Shown here piece by piece: positions 27,453 through 40,180 of a stretch of DNA of 64,000 nucleotides. The stretch spans positions 57,860,854 through 57,924,853 of the forward strand of contig CM042011.1 of assembly GCA_023525715.1 (NCBI GenBank), in the 5' to 3' direction. The notes beneath the pieces were generated by a model. The model saw only the letters and a program-made list of their open reading frames with translations, was not told the origin of the DNA and ran no database searches. Position 1 is the first letter of the stretch. Each line of letters begins with the position of its first letter. The translations under genes were made by a program, and so were the position numbers. The DNA is from Cichorium intybus. Its lineage: Eukaryota; Streptophyta; Magnoliopsida; Asterales; Asteraceae.

Positions 27453-29167
27453 TGTAACGTCCCAAATCCAATAATGAAATTTTTCGTTTTAACACGGGTC
27501 AAATACACAAAACGGGTTAACAAATAAAACCGTCCAAATTAAAACTTAGAACTTAAAATCTTTAAATCATATTTAACAAAACATTTACAAACATTAATCA
27601 GCGAAAGACTAATTATCAAAACCTCAGATGCGGTACAGTCGTGCCGTGCTCCAAGCTCAACCCAGTAAATACCTGAAAAACAGTTAGGATGAAAGAGTAA
27701 GCACAAAGCTTAGTGAGTTCCCCAAAATACCACACCATCCATTCCATGACACATAATCACAAAAGGCTCATGAGCTTGCCCCGATCTTGCCATTTAACGT
27801 TCCATTCGTTGACTCATGGGTTTCTTCCCGATCTTGTCCAATTCCATGACTCGCGATTTTCTTTCTGATCTTGTCCAATTCCGTGACTCACGGGTTTCTG
27901 CCCGGTCTTGTCCAATTCCGTGACTCACGGTTTTCTTCCCGATCTTGTCGATAAACACATACAGCACATGCATAACATTATCACACAAAGTAATAAAGCT
28001 ACATATGCATGCAACGTCACCCATAGTATAGTGAGAAGACTCACTTGATCCATAGGGCCAAACAACACTCCTCACGCACGTCCACGGATTCGACAACGTG
28101 AACGTCCTAACAAGATAAACTCTACTCAGAACTTCCTAAATCCCAAGCAGGATAATCCTATAAGACGGTTGTCCAAACCCCTCAAGTTTGACCAAAAGTC
28201 ATACTGGTCAAAAAGTCAACGGTCAAATGTCAAAGTCAATAAAATTCAGCAGACATAGTTAGCGCCGCTAACTCCCCAAGTTAGCGTCGCTAACTATGAA
28301 CAGGTCCAAAAGTCCATTAAGTTCTTAATCCATTCAGCCGAAGTCTTAATCCTTCCAAGGACCATCAAGACAGTCCAAAATCCAATAAAAATCCTAACTT
28401 TATTCTCCCAAACATCACCATACAAGATCAAGAACAAGATTCAAGTCCAAGATGGTCAAAAACTAACCAAAATCATCAAAGAGAGTTTAGCTTACTCTAT
28501 AAACCATCCCAAAGGTCCAAATCAGAGATTTAAGGCATAAAGTTTCCAACTTTATCCTTCAAAACCATAGTCAAACATTACAAGGGACCATTACATTGAT
28601 TTACTCTATTAAACCCATCTAAAATCATAAGAAAACTCATAAAGATGCATAAAGGTGGAAGGTTTACTCACAATGGTCCAGAAAAATGCAACTCCTTGAA
28701 GATCCCAACCAAGAGGAGCGACTTCTAACATCACCACCAGTCTTCTAGCATCATCCAAGCATTAAGAATTCTTCCCAAGAGACCAAAAATCCATTCACAA
28801 GAGTTAGAGAGAAAATGGCGAGTTTGGAGGCTGAAAGGGAGCAAATGGCAGCTGCCCTAGGGTTCCCAACCCTCAAATACGGCCCGAGCATGAAAATCTA
28901 GGGTTTTGGCCCAAAATCCAACATTAGCGTCGCTAACCCTAAGGTTAGCGTCACTAATGGTGATCGTGCACACCCTCTTCGACAGCTGGCAAATTAACGA
29001 CGCGAAAAAGCAGGTTAGCGACACCACCCAACATTAGCGTCGCTAACCTAAATGTTAGCGGCGCTAATTCCCTTATTTCCCATTTTTCCAGAGTTTTGCT
29101 CCATTAACCCCGTGAACTTTGATTCTTTGAAACTCGGAACTTGACTTCTCGGGATTAGGGTCTTACA
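27453..29167 (-). repeat. Solo LTR of a Ty3/gypsy family (1,715 bp)
   Basis: On the minus strand it runs from TGTAAGACCCTAATCCC to GGGACGTTACA, giving TG...CA ends. No primer-binding site or purine tract adjoins it, so it is a solo LTR. The flanking 5-mers (TCAGA and TCACG) match only partly, so the insertion is old or the TSD has mutated. It shares many blocks with 3607-4889 and 60860-62331, including paired near-palindromes TTAGCGTCGCTAA / TTAGCGCCGCTAA (28259-28300 and 28924-29070). Confidence 0.65.
27811..27951. repeat. 37-bp minisatellite within solo LTR (3.8 units)
   Basis: Units of the form TGACTCACGGGTTTCTTCCC GATCTTGTCCAATTCCG repeat nearly four times at a 37-bp period. The minus-strand frame across it (RAETRESRNW...) is a by-product of the repeat. 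Confidence 0.8.
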
Positions 29168-30907
29168 TCACGTACACGACTTAGACCCATTTTTCATGTT
29201 TTCATGCTCTATGGAGTTTATAGGAACAATTGGAGGCCAATGCTACCATGATAAGGATTATAAAAGCTTTTAATCCACCATAGAGAGTTACACGGTCGTT
29301 TAAATTTCCTCCTTGGAATTACACGGCCGTGTAAGACACAGCCCCACATAAAACTTTTTAATTTTGCACTTTAGACCCCGCACTTAGCTCAACTTGTTCC
29401 CGAACATCACCCAAGGGTTCTAATGACCTGATAGCATGTTAATAACACGTTTTCAGTCCCTTTAGTTCTTAATTAGTTTATGACTTAATGATTAAGACCT
29501 TAAGATGCCACAAGGGCTATAAGGAAGCTCATGTGCACATCATTTCCATCACAAGGGTCTAATTATCCTAGTTGGGTACCAATTACCATTCCAACTATCA
29601 AATTACTTAGGGATGACTAATTCTCATATTTTCCAACAAAAATCCTTATTAATATCCAAAATGTTCATGACTTAGTCATCAAGGTCTTGATGCTTAAGTA
29701 TCTCATTCCTCCATCAAGACATAGAGTTAAGCTTCAAACCAAAATCACTCATTACATCAATACATCTTTCTACATCTATTAAGAACTTATTTGAATGGGC
29801 ATCCACAAGGGAATCATCCCATGGCTTCCTTTAACAAATTTCATGAGGTTTAAACTATGTAATCCCCAATTCTATTTCACTACTCAAAAGTTCTATAGAA
29901 TGTAATTCATCACACTAAGTTTGAATCATTTGAAAACAATCAAAATGAGTTCCTTCGTCCAAAACATATTAGAAGGTCCATTCATTTCTTGATTACCATG
30001 TTTTCCATAAAAAAACCAATATTAAGAGTTCATATGAATCAAAACTTCATCAATATCCGAGTTCTAGGGTTTATAGCACCCATATCTTCATTAGAGGTGA
30101 TTCTAGATTATACATTGGTTGGATAATTATCACCTAATGATGTAGAAACATAAAGTAACACTTCAATTTCATTTCCATGTCAATATAGCCATCAAGGATG
30201 CATCAAGAACCCAAAGTACAACTTATCAAGGCTAGGGTACAACTTGTTCTTGAGTCTAGGGTTTATATCACCTAATTCCATCAATAGAGGTGGATCCTAA
30301 TCATTTATAGATTGGATGGAGACCAAAACAAGCTCAAGAACATAAATAAAACCATTGGAATCCTAGGAAAATCTCATCCAAAAATAGAAATTCGAATTTG
30401 AACAAAAAAACGCCAACTCAAACTAGGTTTTCAATCTAGAAAAAGAAAGGATTATACCTTAGGTTGCAGGGGAAGTCTAATAACTTGATCATTATTCATT
30501 AACTAGCATCAATTCCTCTTCAAACCCTAGAAAAATACCTCCCATGACTCTTCCTCTCTTCAAATTCGTTCATATCAAAGTAATGGGAAGAAACCCTCAT
30601 CTAATACATCTTCACTTCCAAGGATTGAAATTGGCACTTTCCAAAAGAAATATTTTCTAATGCTTTTCAATGTGTTAATATTTTTGGGTGTTTTAAAGAT
30701 TGACCACTTACCCGAATTCTCGGTTGCTTTCATGTAACATTCGGCTTGAAAGTGAACTTTCATAAATCCAAGGTGTATGCCATTTATGCTTCCACTAGTG
30801 AAAAAAACTGTTGGGCAAATCTCCTTGGGTGTGAAGCATGATCATTACCATTCAAGTACTTGAGTGTCTCTGCTGGAGCCAACTCGAACCTTTCAAAAAA
30901 CTAGAAA
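29168..30907. other. Non-coding retroelement-like DNA, no gene
   Basis: This appears to continue the element interrupted by the solo LTR (ACACGGTCGTT / ACACGGCCGTGTAAGAC words, leader-like CAAACCCTAGAAAAATACC). No reading frame is supported. It ends at the target duplication of the Sirevirus element. Confidence 0.4.
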
Positions 30908-30912
30908 CCTTT

Positions 30913-32184
30913 TGTTGAAAAATATATTTTTGTATGTGAAAATCACTGAAATAAGATGAACTGTTATTATCTAACAAATATTATCAGTTTATTTCAGATT
31001 GCGTGAATTCGAGATCAAAAACAAGAATAAATCAAGACCCGAGAAACTTTGAGAAAACATCCAAACCTGAGGAAGTAACGCTACAAACCAAAGAGCAAAA
31101 TACAAAATATCACACTGCTACAGCAATCACGACGCGACAGACACAGTGGTCGCGACGTGAAGAGAAGAAGCAAAGCAGAAGTTCAAATCGCACAGCGATC
31201 GCGACGCGACGGCCAGCATGGTCGCGACGCGAAGAGCTTAAAAAGCGACGCGACCAAAAGGAATCGCGACGAAAAGCTCGACATACCAGCAAAGACGCAC
31301 TGACCCGACAAAAAGCGCACCGACCACCAGCCGAGCACCTTCGCGACGCGACGGACCATATGGTCGCGACGCGAACGCTGTTCTTCAGCAAGTATAAATT
31401 GAAGCTCATCTCTTGCCATTCAAAAACTCACAAGAACACAACACACACATATTATCCAAGCTCCATACTCTCTAATCCACGACCAAACAGCTCAAAATTC
31501 TGATATTTCTGCATTTGGCAACGAGGATCAAACCGCAAAACCGCAAGAAACAAAACCTCCACCCGACACCAAACCTCAAACCTCCAAACAACCCTTACCC
31601 GACACCAAACTCAAAATCTCTAAACAACCTCTACCCGACACCAAAAATCACCAAAACCTCATCTTACCGTGAAGAACAAGAAATCGACATATCAAGAAAA
31701 ACGCTATCTTCCGCAACTATCGATAAGTTCTTTTAAAATTATATGTGTCGTTATTGATTTATTTAAACTGTAATAAATCAACTGTACCAAACTTCCAATA
31801 CACCCGAATTGAACCGTGACAACGAAAACATATGTGGACTGTATTTAACCGAGACATCTAACTTCTAACTTCTAACCTTTTTATTTATTATAAAAACACG
31901 TTATCGTTGATAATGGCGTTTATTACATCCAACTTCTAACTTCTAACTTCTAACCTTTTTATTTATTGTAAAAACACGTTATCGTTGATAATGGCGTTTA
32001 TTACATCTAACCTCTAACTTCTAACTTTTACTTTATTTACCGCTTTCTGTCTATTTAAATACTGTCTAGTTTAGATTTACCGTTTTATTTTATTCCGCAT
32101 AGTATAGATAAAATACATATCTGTCACACGATAATAGGCTTAAAAAACCTTGTTCGTGGAGATCAGCTATCGCATATTTCAACA
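30913..32184 (+). repeat. 5' LTR of Sirevirus element
   Basis: Begins TGTTGAAA and ends TTTCAACA, perfect 8-bp inverted ends. Contains at least three inverted pairs of a GTCGCGACGCGA-type motif between 31120 and 31375, in a CpG-rich island unlike the AT-rich surroundings. A TATAAATTGAAGC at about 31393 may be the promoter TATA box. Near the 3' end the text CTTCTAACTTCTAACCTTTT is repeated with an intervening ACGTTATCGTTGATAATGGC block. Confidence 0.95.
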
Positions 32185-32186
32185 AT

Positions 32187-32198
32187 TGGTATCAGAGC
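32187..32198 (+). other. Primer-binding site (initiator tRNA-Met)
   Basis: TGGTATCAGAGC begins two bases after the 5' LTR and is the standard plant copia primer-binding site, complementary to the 3' end of initiator tRNA-Met. Confidence 0.95.
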
Positions 32199-32471
32199 TC
32201 GTGTGATTTAATCTGAAATTTTTGTCGAGAACTTTTGTGTAGCGTTTTTATAAACCACCAATAAGTTTCCTTTAAAAATTTCATCTTAATATCACTTGTT
32301 CAACAAAAAAAAAAATTAAAAATATTAAAAAAAAAACACATTTAAAAATTACTTGTGTGATTTATCTTGAAATTTTTTGTCGAGAACTATTGTGTAGCGT
32401 TTTTATAAACCACCAAGAAGTTTTCTTTTAAAATTTCATTTTAACATCACATTTTCGTTAACAAAAAAAAA

Positions 32472-35285
32472 ATGTCTTCCGCAAACTACTCAAACATAAA
32501 TTCTGTATCTATTGCTAACAGTATAGGTTGAGGTACTCGAGCACCCATTCTTATTCCCGAAGAATATAAATCATGGGTAGGTCGTATGAATCTTCATCTC
32601 AACTCTATAAGTGAAGATGTGTGGAAATGTGTAGACGGATCTCTACCAGATAACATGACCTCTCTTACGAGTAACTTGGATATACTGAATGATAGAAAGA
32701 AACTTGAACTTCAAGCCAAAAAGGAGCTTGTGTCTGGAATACCCCACAGTATTCTAAGCCAAATGAATGATATAATCCTTTTAACTGCAAACCAAATTTG
32801 GCAAACTTTGAAAAATCGTTTTGAAGGAAATGAGAGAATCATTGGAAACAAGAAAACATCTGTTTTAAACGAATTTGACAACTTCAAAATGTTTTCACAT
32901 GAGACCATCCAGGATGCTCATGACAGATTCAATCTCATTACCATCAAAATGAATAATCTGGGCATCAAAAAGTCACAGCATGAGATAAACCTCAAATTTT
33001 TAAACAACCTTTATGAAAGCTGGAAAATGGTCAAACTAATCATCCAGGGAAATCCGGCAATTCATACTGAATCTTTGTACAATCTGTACGGAGAATTACA
33101 ATCGTATGAATCATCGATTGACCCACCAACGTCAACTTCTTTTGGAGGACCACTTGCTTTGTTGTCAACCTCCTCTCAAAACCAAACACATTTTCATGAT
33201 CAAAGTCAAATTGATTTAAATCAAAACCAAGCTTTTTCAAGTAATTCTTGTGACTTGTCTGATCCAAATAATGAAGCCGATTACCAACAATTGTGCGCTT
33301 TGGTAGCAAACACTAATCTCGAAAGATTTTTGCCACATCATAATCAATCAAACTTCAGACCAAATTTTCAACAAAGATCCACTTTTGGACAAAACTTTCA
33401 GAATCGCAGTTTTCAAAATAATCACAACTCCTATAATAACCAAAGTTCTGGATTTCAGAAAAATCATTCACAACAATCTCAACAGAAACAAACCCAAACA
33501 TCTGAAAGACCACCCGTTAAGAGCCAAAAGGCTGACAATAACGATGATGATGATGATGTAATCATTTGTCACAAATGCAAAGGACTAAATCATTATGCCC
33601 GAGATTGTCGAGCCAAAGTCAAAGTCAAAGACTCAGCCTACTATGCACAAAAAGCCGAAGAGCTGAAGAAACAAGAACAGAAAGCAAAGCAAAAGGCTTT
33701 GATGGCATTCCACGAACCTAGCGTGGAATACTGGCCAACTTCTGATGATGAAACCGACACTGAACCAGCTCAGTCAAACTTCTGCTTCATGGCTGACAAC
33801 GAACCAACCACAAGAGCTCCATATGTCATCGATCAGGTATGGTCTATGATCTCAGATCTCGATCTTTCAAGAACACCATTTGAGTCCCACATGACTAAGA
33901 TTGAGAACAGTCTAAAAGCTGATCTCAGACTGTATCATGACACAATAGTCAAATCTGATATCTACAAATCTGAATTACAAACCTTGCAACTCAGATTTGG
34001 AGAATCCACAAGGACTAGAGACAAACTTGAAAGAGACATTGAACGAAAATCTGAAGAAAATAATCACGTCCTAGAACAATTAAATGAAGCTCTAAAACAA
34101 AAAAGGGACTTAGAAATAAAAAATCAATCTGTTATTTCATCTGAAATAAAAGATATCTTAGAAAAGGAAGTCCTTCAGTTAAAACAAAAGGTTCAAGATT
34201 TAACTGACAAAAACACTAGTTTCACTCTAAAACTAGATGATTCTTCAAAGCAAAACAAATTTCTTGAATCCGAAATTCAAAGATTTCAAGGAAAACTGGA
34301 TTCTATCAATATTGCCAGAAAATTAAGTGATGATGTTTTCACTAAAGCAAATAACTTAGGAACTGGCAAAATTGATACGAATTATAAACCGGGAATTGGA
34401 AGAGAATCTTTTGAAAATGAAGAGACTGAAAAGAAAAATGGGAAAATTATTGAAAACTCTAAATCATCTCAACCAGATTTTTTCTCATCTTCTAACGAGG
34501 ACGATTCAGATGATGAAACAGTTATCAACTGCAGTCCAGATGATACCTGTTTCAACATATCATTCAAAAAGGTTGTAAAATCTGAATCAGACTCTGCTAG
34601 TTCAGTAACTCATCAATTGAGATCTACTAAACTAACAAGGAATGATGGCACAATCAAACTTGAAAATTTCTTAAATGGAGAAAATTCTGATTATCAAAAT
34701 GGTAGTACTTCTGCTCCAACTGTCTTTCCCTCTTTAAATTCAACCTTTATTGGAAAGAACAATCTGGGACAAAAGTATTCAAAGAAACAACAGACAAATA
34801 AACAAACCATTCAAGCTGTCAGTAAACCAAAAGAACAAAGCAGGCCCTTTGTTTTCAAAGAAAAACCTTTGAAACCAAGCGCTGTGCCACAAAAACAAAC
34901 CTTTAATCCAAAACAAATACCTTTTCAAAAACCGATTCAAAGTCACTTTCAAAAGATAAACTTCAATCTCTCAAGGAACTTTCAGAAACCATCATTTCAC
35001 CAAATTCCATTCCATCATCAAAGTGTTTTCCAAAACCATTCAGATCCTAGATACAAAGAAAGGTTAACAAACAGAACTTCACATATAGGATACTTTTCAC
35101 AAAATCAGAAATCATTTCAAATGACAGGTTTTCAAAAACAGATCTCACTTTGGGAAAATCTAATAAATCAACTTAAACCGCAACCATACCGTCCAATCAA
35201 CAAATACTACAATGATTCCAAATTATCAAAAACCATTAACAAATCAGGACCCACCATGGTTTGGGTACCTAAACTTTCTGTCTAA
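32472..35285 (+). pseudogene. gag: Sirevirus gag, with stop at codon 20
   Basis: Encodes the capsid/nucleocapsid polyprotein. The likely start is the ATG at 32472, in frame with the long open part, but a TGA at 32529-32531 (codon 20) interrupts it. The uninterrupted frame starts at 32586 and gives 899 aa. Seen in that frame: an N-terminal copia gag (UBN2-like) region, a CCHC zinc knuckle (CHKCKGLNHYARDC, starting near residue 328), a strongly charged coiled-coil stretch (about residues 470-590) and a basic Gln/Phe/Lys-rich C-terminus. Length and coiled coil fit Sirevirus gag. The frame ends at TAA 35283-35285; pol follows in the same frame. Initiation at the internal Met would lose about 38 residues of the conserved N-terminus. 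Confidence 0.85.
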
Positions 35286-38200
35286 TTGTAGGCATTTTGT
35301 GCTGGAGAGCCCAAGGATGGCACATGGTATATCGACAGTGGCTGCTCCAAGCATATGACAGGAAACCAGAGCTTTCTACGAGACTTCAAACCCACAGAAT
35401 CCAAACAAGATGTTACTTTTGGAAATAACATGACTGCAAGAATCAAAGGTTATGGAAACATAACAAATGGTCACTTCACCATCAAGAAAGTAGCCTACGT
35501 TGACGGCCTGAAACACAACCTAATCAGCGTATCACAACTTTGTGACAACAATCATGAAGTTCTTTTCACCAAACAGCGAAGCATAATCACGGATGCCAAG
35601 ACCAAAGCCATTCTAGTTAATTCTGATCGTCTAGGCAACATGTATCCACTAGATATGGACCTTATCTATGGAAAACCAGACATCTGTCTCTTGTCCAAAG
35701 CCTCAGCTGATATTAGTTGGTTGTGGCATCGTCGTCTTTCCCATCTCAATTTCGGCTACATCAACAAGTTGATTGCAAATGATCTTGTTCGCGGACTGCC
35801 ACTTCTGAAACTTGATAATGAAACTCTTTGTGCAGCTTGTGAAGGAGGAAAACTGTTCAAATCCTCTCATAAAAGCATTCCTGAATCTAGTGTATCCGAA
35901 CCACTAGAATTACTGCACATTGATCTTTGCGGCCCTGCAAAAACCCAAAGCATAAAAGGGAAGAAATACATCCTTGTTATTATTGATGATTACTCACGCT
36001 TTACTTGGGTTTTCTTTTTAAGGCTAAAGTCAGAAGCACCTGAAGAAATGATCAACTTCATCAAACAGATTGAATTAAAACTCAAACGACCAGTTCGAAG
36101 AATCCGAAGTGATAATGGTTTAGAGTTCAAAAACATAACTCTAGACTATTTCTCAAAAACAAAGGCATCGAACACAACTTCTCAGCCCCTTTCACTCCTC
36201 AACAAAACGGCGTTGTTGAAAGAAAGAACCGAACTCTGTGCGAAGCTGCAAGATCAATGCTCATCTTTGCTGATCTACCACAATACTTCTGGGCAGAAGC
36301 AATAGCCACAGCTTGCTACACTCAAAATCGTTCTTTAATCCATAAACAACTTCATAAAACACCATATGAAGTCATTAACAACCGAAAACCAAACATCAAA
36401 TTCTTTCATATTTTTGGTTGTCGATGCTTCATAAAGAATAACAAAGATCACCTTTCAAAATTTGAATCAAGATCAGACGAAGGAATTTTCCTTGGTTACT
36501 CTTTTACCTCAGCTGCTTATCGAGTACTGAACAAACGTACTAGAGTGATTGAAGAAAGTACCGATATTCATTTCGATGAATTTTATGTCAGGAAATTGGA
36601 TCGTAAACATTTTGGTTCTAAAATGATCGATAATATTTTTCAAAATCCAATTCAACAAATGCCATCTACGGACATAGAAATTGATCTTGATTTACTTTTT
36701 GAACAACCCAAAACCGCTTATAGTTCTGAATTTCTAACATCTACTACTATTCCTACAGGAAACTCCGATGCAGAAACTTCACAATCAAACCAAGAAAATG
36801 CAGGTCAAGTCGAGGGGGAATTACCAACACTAAATCCTTCTTTAAACACTCCCAATCCACCTGTTCAAAATGATCCCAGTGCATCATCTATGGGGGAACC
36901 TTCTTTACCTCATTCTCACCCTATAATCCAAAAAGACATATCTGACAACAACCAAAATCTATTCCCAACAGAATCACCTGACCAAGAAGAACAATGGGAC
37001 ATAGAAACACCAATCGAAATACCTGAAAAAACTCGCCTAAACAAATGGACCAGAAATCATCCTGCAGAACAAATCATAGGAGATCCTAATTCTGGTATTC
37101 AAAAAAGAGCCGCTACCTCAAATGAATGCTTATACGGAGCATTCTTATCCATGACTGAACCCAAAACCATCCATTCAGCTCTCAAAGATCCAGACTGGGT
37201 CAAAGCCATGCAAGAAGAACTAGCTGAATTCGAAAGAAACCAAGTATGGGATCTTGTTCCTACTCCTCCCGATGTTACTGTAGTAGGTTCAAGATGGGTT
37301 TTCAGAAACAAAACTGATGATCAAGGCATAGTTTGTCGAAACAAAGCAAGACTTGTCGTCAAGGGCTATTCTCAACAAGAAGGAATCGATTACGATGAAA
37401 CTTATGCTCCTGTTGCAAGACTCGAAGCCATTCGTATCTTTCTAGCTTATGCAGCACACAAGAACTTCAAAGTTTACCAAATGGATGTAAAATGTGCATT
37501 TTTACATGGAGAGATTGATCGCGATGTGTATATTCAACAACCTCCAGGTTTTGAAGATCCACAGTTCCCAAATCACAGTTTTAAGTTACAAAAAGCAGTT
37601 TATGGCTTGAAACAAGCACCTCGAGCCTGGTATTCAACATTGTCAACATTTCTAGAAGAATCAGGATTCAAAAGAGGTTCAATTGATCAAACTCTCTTTC
37701 GTAAAATTTTTAATAAACATCTGTTAATCGTTCAAATATATGTCGATGACATTATTTTTGGTTCTACTGATGAATCCTTGAGTATCAAGTTTGCAGATTT
37801 GATGAAGAGCAAATTTGAGATGAGCATGATAGGAGAAATGACTACTTTTCTTGGACTACAAGTCAAACAATCATCAGATGGAATTTTCATCAATCAAGAA
37901 AATTATGTTAAAAATCTTCTAACTCGTTTTTCTCTTGACAAATCCAATACAGCAAAAACCCCAATGGCCCTTGGTTACAAATTAGATGCAGACTTAAATG
38001 GCAAGCCTGTTGATCAAAAGAAATATCGAGAAATGATAGGATCACTCCTATACCTCACAGCCAGCAGACCCGACATCATGTTTTCTACATGTGTCTGTGC
38101 CAGATACCAAGCCAATCCTATGGAATCTCATGCCATAGCTGTAAAAAGAATTTTTAAATATCTTAAAGGAACTCCATCTCTTGGCCTTTGGTATCCAGCT

Positions 38201-38695
38201 AACTCTGATTTTCAGCTTAATGCCTTCACCGACTCCGACTATGGAGGATGCAGACTAGACAGAAAAAGCACATCTGGTTCTTGCCAATTTCTAGGAGGCA
38301 GACTGGTAAGTTGGACCTCAAAGAAACAATCATGCGTGTCCACTTCAACCGCAGAAGCTGAATATGTAGCTGCCGCAAGCTGCTGTTCACAAGTCATGTG
38401 GATGCAAACTCAATTACGTGACTATGGCTACAAAGTATCACAAATTCCAATATTTTGTGACTCAACCAGCGCAATCGCCATTTCTCACAATCCAGTGCAC
38501 CATTCCATGACAAAACACATTGATATTCGATATCATTTCCTCAAAGACAACATACAAAAAGGTCATATCGAATTGCACTTCATAAACACAGAAGATCAAA
38601 TTGCCGATGTCTTTACTAAGGCTCTAGACGAAACCAAGTTTCAATACTTCCTAGGCCGTCTAGGAATGTTGAATCCAGATAACATCAATTCCTAA
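35286..38695 (+). pseudogene. pol: Sirevirus pol (PR-IN-RT-RH), one frameshift
   Basis: Continues in the gag frame after TAA-TTG-TAG. Protease: active-site DSG in IDSGCSKHMTG. Integrase: zinc-binding H..H..C..C in WHRRLSHLNFG and LCAACEGGK, then catalytic D in LLHIDLCGP, D in RSDNGLEF and E in the VERKN-type motif, which falls in the next frame. The frame changes at an A-run near 36155-36159, inside the integrase core; the upstream frame then drifts and stops at 36305, and the open frame continues to 38695. Reverse transcriptase: YVDDIIFG catalytic box. RNase H: DSDYGG, STAEAEYVAA and CDSTSA motifs. The first part of pol is intact apart from the preceding stops. A one-base homopolymer sequencing error is a possible alternative to a true frameshift. 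Confidence 0.9.
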
Positions 38696-38698
38696 TCT

Positions 38699-40170
38699 CT
38701 TACTTTTTGTTTGTACATAAGAGTGTTTACTTTCATTTAAAAAGAAAAATTCAAAAACATTCAAATAACCAAAATTTACCAAAAACATTCAAATAACCAA
38801 ATTATTAAAAAAAATTAGAATAAAGTTTTATCCTTTTAAAACCTTTATAAAACCATGTGATTAACATCTTCGTGACTAAATTTTCAGATTCTTATGCTCG
38901 ATGAATGTTCTCAGTTATATTGATTCTTAATTAAAGAGAAGGTTCAAATTTCAAACATTTTTGTTATGTATATTCTCCTATTCCCTTTGAATTTATTTCA
39001 ATTATAACGATTTTATCTATTAAGGGACATAAGATCAGGAGATTCAGATGAAAACCAAACCCATGTGAGAAATTTTGCCTCATCCTTAACTGCTAAGTGG
39101 AATTCATTTCTGTGAGCAAAGGTGTTTTCATTATGACTTATAGGATTTATACTCTTATACCGTGATGCTAGTCTCATTTTTGATTAGATATCAAAATGAC
39201 CAGGGACGATACTTTCATTTTCTTATATATTAGACAAACTGTCTATTATATTACCTATCCCTATCCTAAATCAAACCACTTCAAAGAAAACCTTCATTAT
39301 CTGGCATAACGAATCTGACAAATGAAGAAACGACAAAGTCATATCCAACAAATGCTGTCAACAAATCACAATTGGTAACCACATCAGATATCTTTTACAC
39401 AGTGTGCATTCGTACAAATCAAGAAAAGATAAAGACAAAGGTGAACACTTCACCAAAGAAAAAGAAGATTTACAACAACATCCATCAAGACAGACACCTC
39501 TCAAAACAACGAATTCTCAAAAGCTTTATCAAATATAGCTGTTCAAAACCAAAGATTTACCGGGATACTGTAGCTTTCATAATTGAATATTCTTAGTTGC
39601 AAACTGCACTATGAAAATTTCTAAACCCCTCTACATGTATTTCCCGACGGAGAGAGAGTGAACATCAATGGCATGAATGAAGAAACCCTCTGAGTAATGC
39701 CGAAACCAGTCTTATGTGATTGATTATCTAAAACGAAGACCAAGTGACTAAAGTATATAGGTATAAATCCACATTAAGCATAAGTCAACACCTTCTAACT
39801 GAGAGATATCACTTATCTTTAGTGATTATACACCAGTTCTGCACCCAGAACAAACAAACACCTCAGTCAAGTGTGAGTTATACCTATGAGCGTTCATCTG
39901 AATCGACCTATTAAGATCACTTGTCGTCTTTATAAATGCTATAAAATCTTAAGGAATATTATGAAAATACATATACAAAAACCTTTTGATAATCGATCTC
40001 GAGACTTTGATTCAGAAACAAATATTCTTGACAAACATTTTTCAAAACATAAGTAAAATCTAGTCACACTTTTTCAAAACAAGTGATATGGTTTTATAAA
40101 TGTTTTATCCAAATTACAAGAATTTTCAACATTACCTTTTAATCTGTTCTTATTTCAGTAATGATCACAT
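38699..40170 (+). other. Sirevirus 3' non-coding region
   Basis: About 1.47 kb between pol and the polypurine tract. Some Sireviruses carry an envelope-like third frame here; only a 74-codon frame (39372-39596) with no recognisable features is present, so no env-like gene is supported. Confidence 0.7.
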
Positions 40171-40180
40171 AGGGGGAAAT
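40171..40180 (+). other. Polypurine tract of Sirevirus element
   Basis: AGGGGGAAAT lies immediately upstream of the 3' LTR and is the expected plus-strand primer. Confidence 0.9.

Noticed and set aside
27794..28096. 100-codon minus-strand frame with RESRNWTRSERKSR repeats
   Set aside because: Produced by the 37-bp minisatellite in the solo LTR.
31003..31736. 166- and 73-codon frames, repeated at 40271-41004
   Set aside because: They lie wholly within the Sirevirus LTRs and come from CpG motif repeats and AC-rich leader; duplication reflects the LTR pair.
39372..39596. Envelope-like third gene of the Sirevirus
   Set aside because: Only 74 codons, no membrane segment or signal peptide.
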